Below are positions 41,811-49,195 of a stretch of 49,195 bases of DNA, one piece after another (the first letter of the stretch is position 1; each line of letters opens with the position of its first letter). This stretch comes from Microbacterium sp. MYb72 (GTDB taxonomy: Bacteria > Actinomycetota > Actinomycetes > Actinomycetales > Microbacteriaceae), in assembly GCF_002979415.1 (NCBI RefSeq), contig NZ_PCOT01000032.1, positions 1-49,195 of the forward strand, read 5' to 3'. The notes beneath the pieces were generated by a model. The model worked only from the letters and a program-made list of their open reading frames with translations, was not told the DNA's origin and did no database searches. The position numbers and the translations under genes are program-made.

Positions 41811-44135
41811 ATGCCCAAGAACAAGAAGCCCCGAGGCGGACGTCCGTCCGCCAACTTCGAGCCGCGCTACGGCGCCAAGAAGACCTCCTTCCACGACCGC
41901 CACGCCGGAGCGCGTGACGGCGCCCGCGACGAGCGCGGCGGACGCGCGGATGCCGGCGACCGCCGCAGCGCCCCCGCAGCCGGCGGATACGACCGTCGCC
42001 CGGGCAGCCGCAGCGCCGGCCACCGCGGATACCGCCCTGCCGAGGCCGAGTCCGGCGCCCCGAAGCAGCGTTGGGGTGCGCAGGAGCGCGCCGGTCGCGA
42101 CGAGGCCCGCAGCATCCGCAACCGCGCCGAGTCTGGCCGCCGCGAGGCTCCCCACCACCGCGGTGAGGAGCGTCCCCGTTTCAACGACCGCGCGGGTCAG
42201 CGCCCCACCGGCCCCGGCACCTACCGCGACGAGCGTCCGAGCGGTGGCCGCCGATTCGACGACCGTCCGCGTCGTGACGACCGTGGCGGCGCTGAGCGTC
42301 CGCGTTTCAACGATCGTGGGGCTGAGCGTCCTCGGTTCGATCGTGACGAGCGTCCGAACCGTGCCGGTGGCCGTGACGAGCGTCCGCGTTTCAACGACCG
42401 TGGGGCGGAGCGTCCTCGTTTCGACCGGGATGAGCGTCCGCGCCGTGACGACCGTGGCGGCGCTGAGCGTCCGCGTTTCAACGATCGTGGGGCGGAGCGT
42501 CCTCGGTTCGATCGTGACGAGCGTCCGCGCCGTGACGACCGCTCGTCCGAGCGTCCGCGTTTCAACGATCGTGGGGCTGACCGTCCTCGGTTCGATCGTG
42601 ACGAGCGTCCGCGCCGTGACGACCGCGGCGGCGCCGAGCGTCCCCGTTTCAACGACGCCAGCTCCGTCGAGCGTCCGGCCCGCTCCTACGACGCGGACCG
42701 CGCTCGTCGTGCGTTCGACCGCGACCGCACCCAGCGCTCCTACGACGCGCCGGGCGAGCGCAGCCGCCCCTCGACCGGCGGCGCCTACCGCACCGACCGT
42801 CCGCGTCGCGACGAGCGTCCGAGTCGTGACGAGCGTCCGAGCCGCAACGACTGGAGCGCGAAGCCCAAGGCCGCGTTCGAGCCGACGGATGACGTCGTGC
42901 ACGAGCGCCTCGAGGCGAAGTCCGTCGCTGCGGTCGAGGTCGACGGCGTGACCTTCGGCGACCTCGGTCTCGGCTCCAACATCGTCGAGACTCTCGTCGG
43001 CATGGGCGCGGCGACGCCGTTCCCGATCCAGGCCGCCAGCATCCCGGCCGTCCTCGAGGGCCGCGACGTCCTCGCCCGCGGCCGCACCGGCTCCGGCAAG
43101 ACCATCGCCTTCGGCGCCCCGCTCGTCGAGCGCGTGCTGCAGTCGCAGGCCGGCAAGCGCCGTGAGTTCGGTCGGTCGCCCCGCGCGATCATCCTCGCTC
43201 CGACGCGTGAGCTCGCGCTGCAGATCGACCGCACGATCCAGCCGATCGCCCGCAGCGTCGGCCTGTTCACCACGCAGATCTACGGCGGTGTGCCGCAGGG
43301 ACGCCAGGTGGGTGCGCTCAAGAAGGGCGTCGACATCGTGATCGGCACCCCCGGTCGCATCGAGGACCTGATCAACCAGGGCAAGCTCGACCTCTCGGAC
43401 TGCCGCATCGCGGTGCTCGACGAGGCCGACCACATGTGCGAGCTCGGGTTCGTCGAGCCGGTGCAGCGCATCCTGCGTCACACCGCCGACGGCAGCCAGA
43501 AGCTGCTCTTCTCGGCGACGCTCGACCGCGAGGTCGCGGCCCTCGTCGACGAGTTCCTCGTCGACCCGGCCGTCTACGAGGTCGCCGGTGAAGACCAGGA
43601 GTCCAGCACGATCGAGCACCGCGTGCTCGTGATCGAGCACCGCGACAAGGCCGACATCCTCACGTCGCTCGTCGACCGCGCCGGCAAGACGCTCGTGTTC
43701 GCCCGCACCCGTGCGTACGCCGACATGCTCGCCGAGCAGTTCGACGACGCCGGCATCCCCGCGGTCTCGCTGCACGGCGACCTGAACCAGGCGAAGCGCA
43801 CGCGCAACCTCGAGCGCCTCACCTCCGGTCGCGTGAACGTGCTGGTCGCGACGGATGTCGCCGCCCGCGGCATCCACGTCGACGACATCGATCTGGTCGT
43901 CCAGGCCGATGCTCCCGATGAGTACAAGACGTACCTGCACCGCTCCGGCCGCACCGGTCGGGCCGGCCGCTCTGGGCGCGTCGTCACGCTCATCACGCGT
44001 CAGCGTCAGCGTCGGATGACCGAGCTGCTGCAGCGCGCCGAGATCGACGCGCCGTTCGAGAACGCCCGCGTGGACGACGACCTGATCGAGGAGATCGCCG
44101 GCCGCGTGCCGACGGCGGCCGACCTCACGGCCTGA
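41811..44135 (+). CDS. DEAD-box RNA helicase with long Arg-rich N-terminal repeat region
   Basis: A 774-aa ATP-dependent RNA helicase. The core covers about residues 380-765: Q motif (PFPIQAASIP), RTGSGKT (425-431), PTRELALQ, DEAD (537-540), SAT, HGDLNQAKRTRNLERL, VATDVAARGIHV and HRSGRTGRAG. The first 375 residues are disordered and very rich in Arg, Asp, Gly and Pro. They carry repeats of ERPRFNDRGAERPRFDRDER with RRDDRGGA linkers (about 118-287). RNA-binding tails in DEAD proteins are usually C-terminal, so an N-terminal one is notable. It probably remodels rRNA or mRNA, possibly in the cold, and the tail may drive condensate formation. A family name beyond DEAD-box cannot be fixed. Confidence 0.93.
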   Translation: MPKNKKPRGGRPSANFEPRYGAKKTSFHDRHAGARDGARDERGGRADAGDRRSAPAAGGYDRRPGSRSAGHRGYRPAEAESGAPKQRWGAQERAGRDEARSIRNRAESGRREAPHHRGEERPRFNDRAGQRPTGPGTYRDERPSGGRRFDDRPRRDDRGGAERPRFNDRGAERPRFDRDERPNRAGGRDERPRFNDRGAERPRFDRDERPRRDDRGGAERPRFNDRGAERPRFDRDERPRRDDRSSERPRFNDRGADRPRFDRDERPRRDDRGGAERPRFNDASSVERPARSYDADRARRAFDRDRTQRSYDAPGERSRPSTGGAYRTDRPRRDERPSRDERPSRNDWSAKPKAAFEPTDDVVHERLEAKSVAAVEVDGVTFGDLGLGSNIVETLVGMGAATPFPIQAASIPAVLEGRDVLARGRTGSGKTIAFGAPLVERVLQSQAGKRREFGRSPRAIILAPTRELALQIDRTIQPIARSVGLFTTQIYGGVPQGRQVGALKKGVDIVIGTPGRIEDLINQGKLDLSDCRIAVLDEADHMCELGFVEPVQRILRHTADGSQKLLFSATLDREVAALVDEFLVDPAVYEVAGEDQESSTIEHRVLVIEHRDKADILTSLVDRAGKTLVFARTRAYADMLAEQFDDAGIPAVSLHGDLNQAKRTRNLERLTSGRVNVLVATDVAARGIHVDDIDLVVQADAPDEYKTYLHRSGRTGRAGRSGRVVTLITRQRQRRMTELLQRAEIDAPFENARVDDDLIEEIAGRVPTAADLTA
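42162..42671 (+). repeat. In-frame tandem repeats of the helicase N-terminus
   Basis: About 510 nt of imperfect tandem repeats encode alternating ERPRFNDRG and ERPRFDRDERP units, with RRDDRGGA linkers. DNA copies are highly similar (CGTTTCAACGATCGTGGGG recurs several times), which indicates expansion by recombination and probable length variation between strains. Confidence 0.9.
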
Positions 44136-44145
44136 CCCTCCGCAT

Positions 44146-44184
44146 CGAAGGCCCCGTCACCGCATCCGCGGGTCGGGGCCTTCG
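44146..44184 (+). terminator. Hairpin after the DEAD-box helicase
   Basis: CGAAGGCCCCG (44146-44156) pairs exactly with 44174-44184, an 11-bp stem with a 17-nt loop, 10 nt past the stop codon. Confidence 0.75.
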
Positions 44185-44246
44185 GTCTGCGTGCCTCGAC
44201 TTTCGTATGCGCGGCGCGCGCCTTCCGCACGGACATCTCGTCCGTG

Positions 44247-44355
44247 CGGGAGGAGATCTCACGATCGGGAGGAGAGATCCGCCGAGTCGCTCCTCCCGAG
44301 CGTGCGAACTCCTCCCGAACGTGCGAACTCCTCCCGAACGTGCGAACTCCTCCCG
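44247..44355. repeat. 19-nt repeat array B (2 forward, 4 reverse units)
   Basis: CGGGAGGAG cores at 44247 and 44266, then CTCCTCCCG cores at 44290, 44309, 44328 and 44347, every step within an orientation being exactly 19 nt. The interval of the reverse units, AACGTGCGAA, is identical in two copies. It belongs to the same family as 19868-20053: for example CGGGAGGAGATCTCACGAT here and CGGGAGGAGTTCTCACGCT there. It lies between the ends of two convergent genes. Confidence 0.9.
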
Positions 44356-44414
44356 AGCGCGCAGCCTGGCGGCCGCGCCGGGCAGGGAGCGGCGAAGAGA
44401 GCGGATGCCGTCCG

Positions 44415-44954
44415 CTAGGCGAGCTCGTGCTCGTACACCCCGGTGGTCAGCATCGTGCCGTTGAGCGAGAGGTACAGCGTCTGCTCGGTCACCGTCAGGG
44501 ACAGCACGTTGCGGCGTTCGAGCAGGGGCACCGCCGAGTCGATGAACCCGGGATCGAAGCTGTAGACGCGGATGTCCTCGGCACGGTGGATGCGCTTGTC
44601 CGCCCAGGGGGCCATGACCTTCGCGGGATCGCGGTGCGTGTAGACGACGGTGCGCTCCGCGAGCCTGCTTCCGTAGTGGAGGCGCTCGGCATCCGGCGCG
44701 CCCACCTCGATCCAGACGGTGATCGCACCGGTGAGGTCACGCACGAGAACAGCGGGCTCATCGGACTGCGAGACCGTGCCGCCGAACACGATGCCCTCCG
44801 CGTACTCGAGTCCGTACGCGATCACGCGGGTGAGCATGTAGGCGTCGGTCTCCGACGGATGCCGTGCGACGCGCAACGCGTACTCCTCGAAGACGCCGCG
44901 GTCCATGTCTGCGAGCTGCACCTCGAAGGTGTGCATCGTCGATCCGATTGCCAT
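44415..44954 (-). CDS. yaeQ: YaeQ family protein
   Basis: A 179-aa soluble protein matching YaeQ along its length: STMHTFEVQLADMDRGVFEEY at the start, then RHPSETDAYMLTRVIAYGLEY, DEPAVLVRDLTGAITVWIEVGAPDAERL and a VVYTHRD segment. The family has a PD-(D/E)xK nuclease-like fold; its biochemical role is unsettled, although E. coli YaeQ has been linked to RfaH-like suppression. ATG 44954 starts MAIGSTMHTF. It is in line with the radical SAM gene (58 nt apart) and might be read with it. Confidence 0.9.
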   Translation of the reverse strand: MAIGSTMHTFEVQLADMDRGVFEEYALRVARHPSETDAYMLTRVIAYGLEYAEGIVFGGTVSQSDEPAVLVRDLTGAITVWIEVGAPDAERLHYGSRLAERTVVYTHRDPAKVMAPWADKRIHRAEDIRVYSFDPGFIDSAVPLLERRNVLSLTVTEQTLYLSLNGTMLTTGVYEHELA

Positions 44955-45012
44955 GGGTCGAGCCTATTGGCCAGGGCGGTCGCCGCCGGACGAGGAGGTC
45001 GACGGAACGCGC

Positions 45013-46746
45013 TCAGAAGAGCATCGGCTGCGCAGGGGCGGATGCCGCGCTCGACGCCGACGGCGCGAATCCGGGGCGCGTGCCGCGGACGGGATAGTCG
45101 TCTTCGTGTCGACCGTCGAGTCCGTGCATGCGGATCAGGGGGCGCACCCGTTTCGCCAGCCACTGCCGATAGGCCTTCGGGGCCTCCGCGGACACGCCGG
45201 GGTACAGGCCGCGATAGGACGACAGCAGGTCGGGCCGATACTCGCCGAGCCACTGGAAGAACCACGGCTTCACGCCGGGCCGGAGGTGCAGCGCCCCGTA
45301 GATCACGCGTGCAGCGCCCGCCGCTCTGATCCGGGCCAGCGCCGTGTCGAGCGCGTCGACGGAGTCCGTCAGGTGCGGCATGATCGGCATCAGGAACACG
45401 GTCACGCGGAATCCGGCATCCGTCAGCGCCTTCACCGTGTCGAGGCGGGCCTGCGTCGTCGGCGCACCCGGTTCGATGGCCTTCTGCAGGTCGTCGTCGT
45501 ACATCGCGATGGACATCTGGATGTCGACGTGCACGCGTTCGGCCGCTCTGACGAGCAGCGGTATGTCGCGTCGGATCAGCGTGCCCTTGGTGAGGATCGA
45601 CATCGGAGTGCCAGATGCCGCGAGCGCCTCGATGATCCCCGGCATCAGGCGGTACCGCCCTTCTGCCCGCTGATAGGGGTCGGTGTTGGTGCCGAGAGCG
45701 ACGAGCTCGTGCTGCCAGCTGCCCCGCCGCAGCTCCTTCTCGAGCACCTCGACGACGTTGACCTTCACGACGATCTGGGAGTCGAAGTCGGCTCCTCCGT
45801 CAAGGTCGAGGTACTCGTGCGTGCCGCGGGCGAAGCAGTTGTGGCTGATCACTCCGTTGGCGATGAAATCACCGGTGCCCGTCGTGATGTCCAGCAGATC
45901 CCGTTCTCCGTCAAGAGGCGTGATCTCGACCACACGCAGATCCGCGACGGTCTTGACCGCCGTGCCCTCGATGGACATCTTCCGGGAGGGTCGGGTCCGC
46001 GTCGGCACGCCTTCATCGAGGAGGATTTCGCGTGACCTGTCCAGGGCTTCGTCGTCGATGAGGGCGAGACGGAATCGGTGAATCCTCCGAGTCCGCCGTG
46101 GGCTCGGATAGGAGCCGTGGAAGATCATCCCGTCCCCACGGATCATCCCGGCGAGGTAGCCGCGACGGTACTCCTCGCCCGAATGCTCGATCGACAGGTC
46201 GTCCGCACCGACGCCGAACCCCATCAGCCGATTGTTCAGGGTGAGATGAGGGCGCTGCCCCGTCTCGGCATCCGTGACATGCTTCCAGCCTCGATCCGTG
46301 AGGAAGCGATGGTCCCCGCTGGCCTCGAGTCGAGTGCCGTCGGCGAGGGTGACGCGGTAGGCCGGCTTTCGGGTGCTCCATTTCGCCGTGATGGTCGTGC
46401 GCACATATCGGCGATAGAAGCCCTGCACTTCGGTGCCGATGATCTCGTCGCCGATCTCAAGCTCACGCAGAGGACGTTGGCGCCCATCCGCGCACAGGAT
46501 GAGCGTGTCGGGAGAGACGCAGTACACGCAGGCATGACTGCATCCGCGGTAGGGGTTGATCGTCCACCCGAACGGCATCCGCGACGATCCGGGGACCTTG
46601 TTCAGCGCCGAGCGCGACAGCACCTCGTGGAAGGTCATCCCCGCGAACTCCGGTGTGGTCACCGTGCGCAGCACGCTGCTGCGGTCTTCGAGCCCCGGCA
46701 GAGCGGCAGCATCCGTCTCTCCGAGTTTCTGACCCTGCCAGCGCAT
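45013..46746 (-). CDS. Rv2578c-family radical SAM protein interrupted by an intein
   Basis: A 577-aa precursor: N-extein 1-75, intein 76-303, C-extein 304-577. Splicing gives a 349-aa protein whose cluster motif reads GCSHACVYCFARGTHEYLD, a CX3CX2C radical SAM site. The third cysteine is supplied by the residue after the intein (Cys304). Later features are HELVALGTNTDPYQRAEGRYRLM, SILTKGTLIRRD and a C-terminal PAQPMLF. The extein resembles spore photoproduct lyase-related proteins (Rv2578c), suspected of DNA repair, but the substrate is unknown. Without splicing the [4Fe-4S] site cannot form correctly, so activity depends on it. ATG 46746 fits the family start. Confidence 0.93.
   Translation of the reverse strand: MRWQGQKLGETDAAALPGLEDRSSVLRTVTTPEFAGMTFHEVLSRSALNKVPGSSRMPFGWTINPYRGCSHACVYCVSPDTLILCADGRQRPLRELEIGDEIIGTEVQGFYRRYVRTTITAKWSTRKPAYRVTLADGTRLEASGDHRFLTDRGWKHVTDAETGQRPHLTLNNRLMGFGVGADDLSIEHSGEEYRRGYLAGMIRGDGMIFHGSYPSPRRTRRIHRFRLALIDDEALDRSREILLDEGVPTRTRPSRKMSIEGTAVKTVADLRVVEITPLDGERDLLDITTGTGDFIANGVISHNCFARGTHEYLDLDGGADFDSQIVVKVNVVEVLEKELRRGSWQHELVALGTNTDPYQRAEGRYRLMPGIIEALAASGTPMSILTKGTLIRRDIPLLVRAAERVHVDIQMSIAMYDDDLQKAIEPGAPTTQARLDTVKALTDAGFRVTVFLMPIMPHLTDSVDALDTALARIRAAGAARVIYGALHLRPGVKPWFFQWLGEYRPDLLSSYRGLYPGVSAEAPKAYRQWLAKRVRPLIRMHGLDGRHEDDYPVRGTRPGFAPSASSAASAPAQPMLF
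45838..46521 (-). mobile_element. Intein in the radical SAM cluster motif (228 aa)
   Basis: The intein starts at Cys76 (CVSPDTLILCADG, block A) and ends GVISHN with Asn303, followed by Cys304. The first-histidine motif is SGDHRFLT (block B, near residue 146) and block F is LLDITTGTGDFIANG. All four splice residues (Cys1, block B His, penultimate His, terminal Asn) plus Cys+1 are present, so splicing should work. A single LAGLIDADG-like segment (YLAGMIRGDG, near 197-206) is visible. The second is not recognisable and the intein is short, so the homing endonuclease is probably degenerate. The family annotation for this gene in mycobacteria also includes inteins at this site. Confidence 0.9.
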
Positions 46747-46753
46747 GATTCAT

Positions 46754-46769
46754 TCGAACATAGCAACGA
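46754..46769 (-). promoter_or_regulatory. Possible SOS-like box before the radical SAM gene
   Basis: On the gene strand TCGTTGCTATGTTCGA matches the actinobacterial LexA consensus TCGAAC-N4-GTTCGA perfectly in the right half and at 3 of 6 in the left. It ends 7 nt before the ATG. A further GTTCGA lies at 46798-46803 in the divergent promoter region. Confidence 0.35.
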
Positions 46770-46828
46770 TACTCGTGTCAACCACGGTGGGATATTCGTT
46801 CGAAACGGCGATGGGGGAGAATGGATCC

Positions 46829-47758
46829 ATGTACTCCGCGCGGCAGCCCCAGCATGCACGGCCGCGCTCCCCGATTCACGGGCCCGCTCTTCCCGTCGGA
46901 CTGGCGGTGACGGCGCTCGGCATCCTGCTCTCCCTCGCCACCGTGCCGTCGGGCGACGCGTCCGCCCCGCAGGCCATGCCCGAGCCGAGCGTGGTCCAGG
47001 AGGTGCCGCCGGTCGAGACCGACGCGATCCCCGCCGCTGATCCGTGTTCCGACCCCGCGGTTCTCGACGCCATCGCCGCCGCCGACGACGCGGCGATCAT
47101 CGCGGGCTTCGGCGGAGGGGAGAGGTTCCGTGCGGCCGTCGTCGCAGGCAACGCGCCCTGCATCTCCCTCGATGACCCTGCGCATGTCTGGGTCGTGGTG
47201 AACAAGGCGCGCCCGCTCAACCCCATCGACTTCGCGCCGGCGTCGCTGACCGATGCGCCGCTGCAGATCACCACCGGATCGGGTCAGGCGCGCACCGACG
47301 TCGCCCAGGCCGTGGGGGAGCTCGCGGCGGCCGCAGCCGCTGATGGAGTCGGCCAGATCGGCGCCAACAACGGCTACCGCTCGTACGACCTGCAGGTGCG
47401 CACCTACGCCACGCACGTGCGCGCCGAGGGGCAGCAGAGCGCCGACGCCGCCTCCGCCCGAGCCGGGCACAGCGAGCACCAGACCGGACTCGCCCTCGAT
47501 CTCGTGGCGTGTGCGCCGTGCGGCGGCATCGACGCGTTCGGCGGAACGCCCCAGGGGGCATGGGTCGCGGAGCACTCCTGGGAGTACGGGTTCATCGTGC
47601 GGTACGAGGCCGGTGCGACGGGCATCAGCGGCTACAAGCCCGAGCCCTGGCACGTGCGCTACATCGGCGTCGAGCTCGCCGCGGCCTATCACCAGGGCGG
47701 ATTCCACACGCTCGAGGAGTTCTTCGGCCTCCCCGCCGCGCCCGACTACCCCCACTGA
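46829..47758 (+). CDS. VanY-type D-alanyl-D-alanine carboxypeptidase (M15B)
   Basis: A 309-aa secreted or membrane-anchored peptidase. A hydrophobic segment (about residues 22-40: LPVGLAVTALGILLSLATVP) acts as signal anchor or cleavable signal. The zinc site is GHSEHQTGLALDLV (about 211-224; His and Asp ligands in SxHxxGxAxD), with the third ligand and catalytic Glu in EPWHVRYIG (about 280-288). A CAPCGG pair may form a disulfide. These enzymes trim the terminal D-Ala from peptidoglycan stem peptides. ATG 46829 follows GGGGGAGA; the ATG at 46811 would cover that site. Divergent from the radical SAM gene. No other van genes are present, so a wall-maturation role is more likely than resistance. 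Confidence 0.9.
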   Translation: MYSARQPQHARPRSPIHGPALPVGLAVTALGILLSLATVPSGDASAPQAMPEPSVVQEVPPVETDAIPAADPCSDPAVLDAIAAADDAAIIAGFGGGERFRAAVVAGNAPCISLDDPAHVWVVVNKARPLNPIDFAPASLTDAPLQITTGSGQARTDVAQAVGELAAAAAADGVGQIGANNGYRSYDLQVRTYATHVRAEGQQSADAASARAGHSEHQTGLALDLVACAPCGGIDAFGGTPQGAWVAEHSWEYGFIVRYEAGATGISGYKPEPWHVRYIGVELAAAYHQGGFHTLEEFFGLPAAPDYPH

Positions 47759-47804
47759 GACGCCCTGTTGCGGCATCCGACAATCGCGGTACCCAGTCTC
47801 ACGG

Positions 47805-47827
47805 ATTGTGGGATGCATTCTCACAAT
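47805..47827 (+). promoter_or_regulatory. ATTGTG-N11-CACAAT dyad upstream of the acyl-CoA dehydrogenase
   Basis: ATTGTG (47805-47810) and CACAAT (47822-47827) form a perfect 6-bp dyad with an 11-nt gap. TAGAAT (47855-47860) lies 27 nt downstream and is a good -10. The dyad would lie around the -35, a place suited to a regulator. Confidence 0.45.
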
Positions 47828-47899
47828 GGTCTGCCGTGCCCCGTGTTTCCGGCATAGAATCACCGGAGCAAAGACGCACGACATGCTCAGGAGGACGCA

Positions 47900-49063
47900 A
47901 TGGAACGCGACATCTACGAAGAGGATCACGAGGCATTCCGCGACCTCGTCAAGGATTTCGTCAAGCGCCACGTGACGAACGAGGCCATCGAGCGGTGGGA
48001 TGCCGCAGGAGAGATCGATCGCGCGACCATGCTGGCCGCGGGTGAGGCGGGCCTGATCGGCCTGTCCGTGCCCGAGGAGTTCGGCGGCGCGGGGATGCTG
48101 CAGGATTACCGCTTCCGCACGATCGTCATGGAAGAGGTCATCGCGGCCGGCGCCGGCTCGCTCGCCGGCGCCTTCGGCATCCAGGACGACCTCGCGGTGC
48201 CGTATCTCGTGCACATGGGCACGCAGGAGCAGAAGGAGAAGTGGCTGCCCCGCATGGCCACCGGCGAGGTGCTCGGCGCGCTCGCCATGACCGACCCCGG
48301 CGCGGGCTCCGACCTTCGCGGCATCAAGACCAACGCCAAGAAGGTCGACGGCGGCTACATCCTCAACGGCGCCAAGACGTTCATCTCGTCGGGCACCACG
48401 GCCGACGTGGTCGTGACCTTCGTCAAGACGGGCGAGGGCAACCGGCCCGACGCGTTCAGCCTGCTGCTCGTCGAGAAGGGCATGGAGGGCTTCGACCAGG
48501 GCAAGAAGCTCAGCAAGATGGGCTTCCACGGCTGGGACACGGCAGAGCTCAGCTTCACCGACGTGTTCGTCCCCGAGGAGAACCTGATCAGCGGCAAGGA
48601 GGGTCAGGGCTTCATCCAGCTGATGCTGAACCTGCCGCTCGAGCGCCTCTCGATCGGCGTCGCCGCAGCCGCGGCCGCCCAGGCCGCCTTCGACTGGACC
48701 ACCGCCTACACGAAGGACCGCGAGGCGTTCGGTGAGCGCATCGCCGACTTCCAGAACACGCGTTTCCGCCTCGCCGACATGTCGGCGACGACCGACGCGA
48801 TGTGGGCGTACATCGACCGCGCGCTGCTCGCCTACAAGGACAACAAGCTCACCGCCGAGGACGCCGCGAAGGTCAAGTTCTGGGCGACCGAGCGCGAGTG
48901 GGAGGTGCTCGACACCGGAGTCCAGCTGCACGGTGGCTACGGCTACATCATGGAGTACCCGATCGCTCGCGCGTTCACCGACGCCCGGGTGCACCGCATC
49001 TACGGCGGCACGAACGAGATCATGCGCGACCTCGTCGGACGTCAGATCGCCGGCAAGCGCTGA
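47900..49063 (+). CDS. Acyl-CoA dehydrogenase, long-chain/isovaleryl-like
   Basis: A 387-aa FAD flavoenzyme with the three family domains: helical N-terminal (about 1-120), beta barrel (LAMTDPGAGSDLRGIKT, ISSGTTADVVV) and C-terminal helices (LPLERLSIG to the end). It introduces the alpha-beta double bond in acyl-CoA. The C-terminal motif is RIYGGTNEIM, lacking the Glu that most short/medium-chain enzymes have at that spot. The base is instead likely Glu248 in LPLERL, the position used by long-chain and isovaleryl-CoA dehydrogenases. Chain length cannot be fixed. AGGAGG lies 5 nt before ATG 47900. No electron-transfer flavoprotein genes are nearby. Confidence 0.94.
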   Translation: MERDIYEEDHEAFRDLVKDFVKRHVTNEAIERWDAAGEIDRATMLAAGEAGLIGLSVPEEFGGAGMLQDYRFRTIVMEEVIAAGAGSLAGAFGIQDDLAVPYLVHMGTQEQKEKWLPRMATGEVLGALAMTDPGAGSDLRGIKTNAKKVDGGYILNGAKTFISSGTTADVVVTFVKTGEGNRPDAFSLLLVEKGMEGFDQGKKLSKMGFHGWDTAELSFTDVFVPEENLISGKEGQGFIQLMLNLPLERLSIGVAAAAAAQAAFDWTTAYTKDREAFGERIADFQNTRFRLADMSATTDAMWAYIDRALLAYKDNKLTAEDAAKVKFWATEREWEVLDTGVQLHGGYGYIMEYPIARAFTDARVHRIYGGTNEIMRDLVGRQIAGKR

Positions 49064-49075
49064 CGCACGCTGCAC

Positions 49076-49108
49076 GAAGGGCCCCGGATGCTGCATCCGG
49101 GGCCCTTC
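49076..49108 (+). terminator. Hairpin after the acyl-CoA dehydrogenase gene
   Basis: GAAGGGCCCCGGATG (49076-49090) and its exact complement (49094-49108) form a 15-bp stem with a 3-nt loop, 12 nt after the stop. Confidence 0.85.
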
Positions 49109-49195
49109 TGCATGTGCATCGTCCCGTCGGGCGTGCACGGGCTGATCATCGACGAGGGACTCACGTTCAACCCCGAGCGCGGCACCGATCGCGTC
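49109..49195. other. Window end, no assignable gene
   Basis: The last 87 nt have an open frame on the plus strand from ATG 49112 (28 codons to the edge) and open frames on the minus strand. No ribosome-binding site or family motif is visible, so I assign nothing. Confidence 0.5.

Noticed and set aside
45013..46746. Frameshift or gene fusion in the radical SAM gene
   Set aside because: The extra 228 residues have intein blocks A, B and F and precise Cys...HN-C junctions that restore the motif on removal.
46829..47758. Vancomycin-resistance cluster member
   Set aside because: No vanH, vanA/B, vanX or vanRS genes are nearby; M15B carboxypeptidases are common wall enzymes.
1..49195. tRNA or rRNA genes
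   Set aside because: I saw no cloverleaf-like sequence with a T-loop GTTCGAATC-type motif in the intergenic spaces.

Overview
The window is GC-rich DNA from an actinomycete. The evidence is dense coding on both strands, GTG and TTG starts, apparently leaderless promoters, a DUF3073 gene, an intein-bearing Rv2578c-type radical SAM gene, and an LAXTG-type (LATTG) sorting signal. Gene content and sequence style suggest Microbacteriaceae, most likely Microbacterium. The genus is inference.

Layout. 1-3072: 3' part of a membrane-anchored HtaA (haem-binding) surface protein with a recent internal duplication. 3219-8183: purine block (small membrane protein, a SCP2-like conserved protein, purM, purF) with a CynX-type MFS exporter overlapping purF. 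8196-23402: accessory block with a LacI regulator, cytoplasmic GH35 beta-galactosidase, MMPL transporter, a 1733-residue cell-wall-anchored GH101 endo-alpha-N-acetylgalactosaminidase, an Erm 23S rRNA methyltransferase with a leader peptide and attenuator-like hairpins, and a sugar ABC importer without its ATPase. 23942-30856: DUF3073, universal stress protein, PadR/DUF4097 pair, glycogen phosphorylase, MerR/TipAS regulator and a two-gene Fluc fluoride channel. 31084-36472: a second sugar ABC operon with its own LacI regulator and a Gfo/Idh/MocA dehydrogenase. 36604-40424: TetR regulator and RND pump. 40552-49195: aldose epimerase, DEAD-box helicase with a structured leader, YaeQ, the intein-containing radical SAM protein, a VanY-type carboxypeptidase and an acyl-CoA dehydrogenase.

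How genes work together. A 14-nt box ending in CGCAAACA lies in the promoters of GH35 (exact), the ABC binding protein (exact, 14 kb away, same orientation relative to the gene) and GH101 (two diverged copies). I infer one scattered regulon, probably run by the adjacent LacI protein. Surface GH101 would release Gal-beta-1,3-GalNAc from mucin-type O-glycans, the ABC system would import it, and GH35 would remove galactose inside the cell. The block sits between purMF and DUF3073, which are neighbours in Mycobacterium, so it may be an insertion.

Unexplained structure. Two intergenic arrays of a 19-nt unit (core CGGGAGGAG) lie 24 kb apart. Both switch orientation part-way and both follow a gene-end hairpin. 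Separate 39-nt and 26-nt tandem repeats lie at 23.6-23.8 kb. The DEAD-box helicase leader carries a terminator-like hairpin with a U-tract followed by a larger three-part hairpin.
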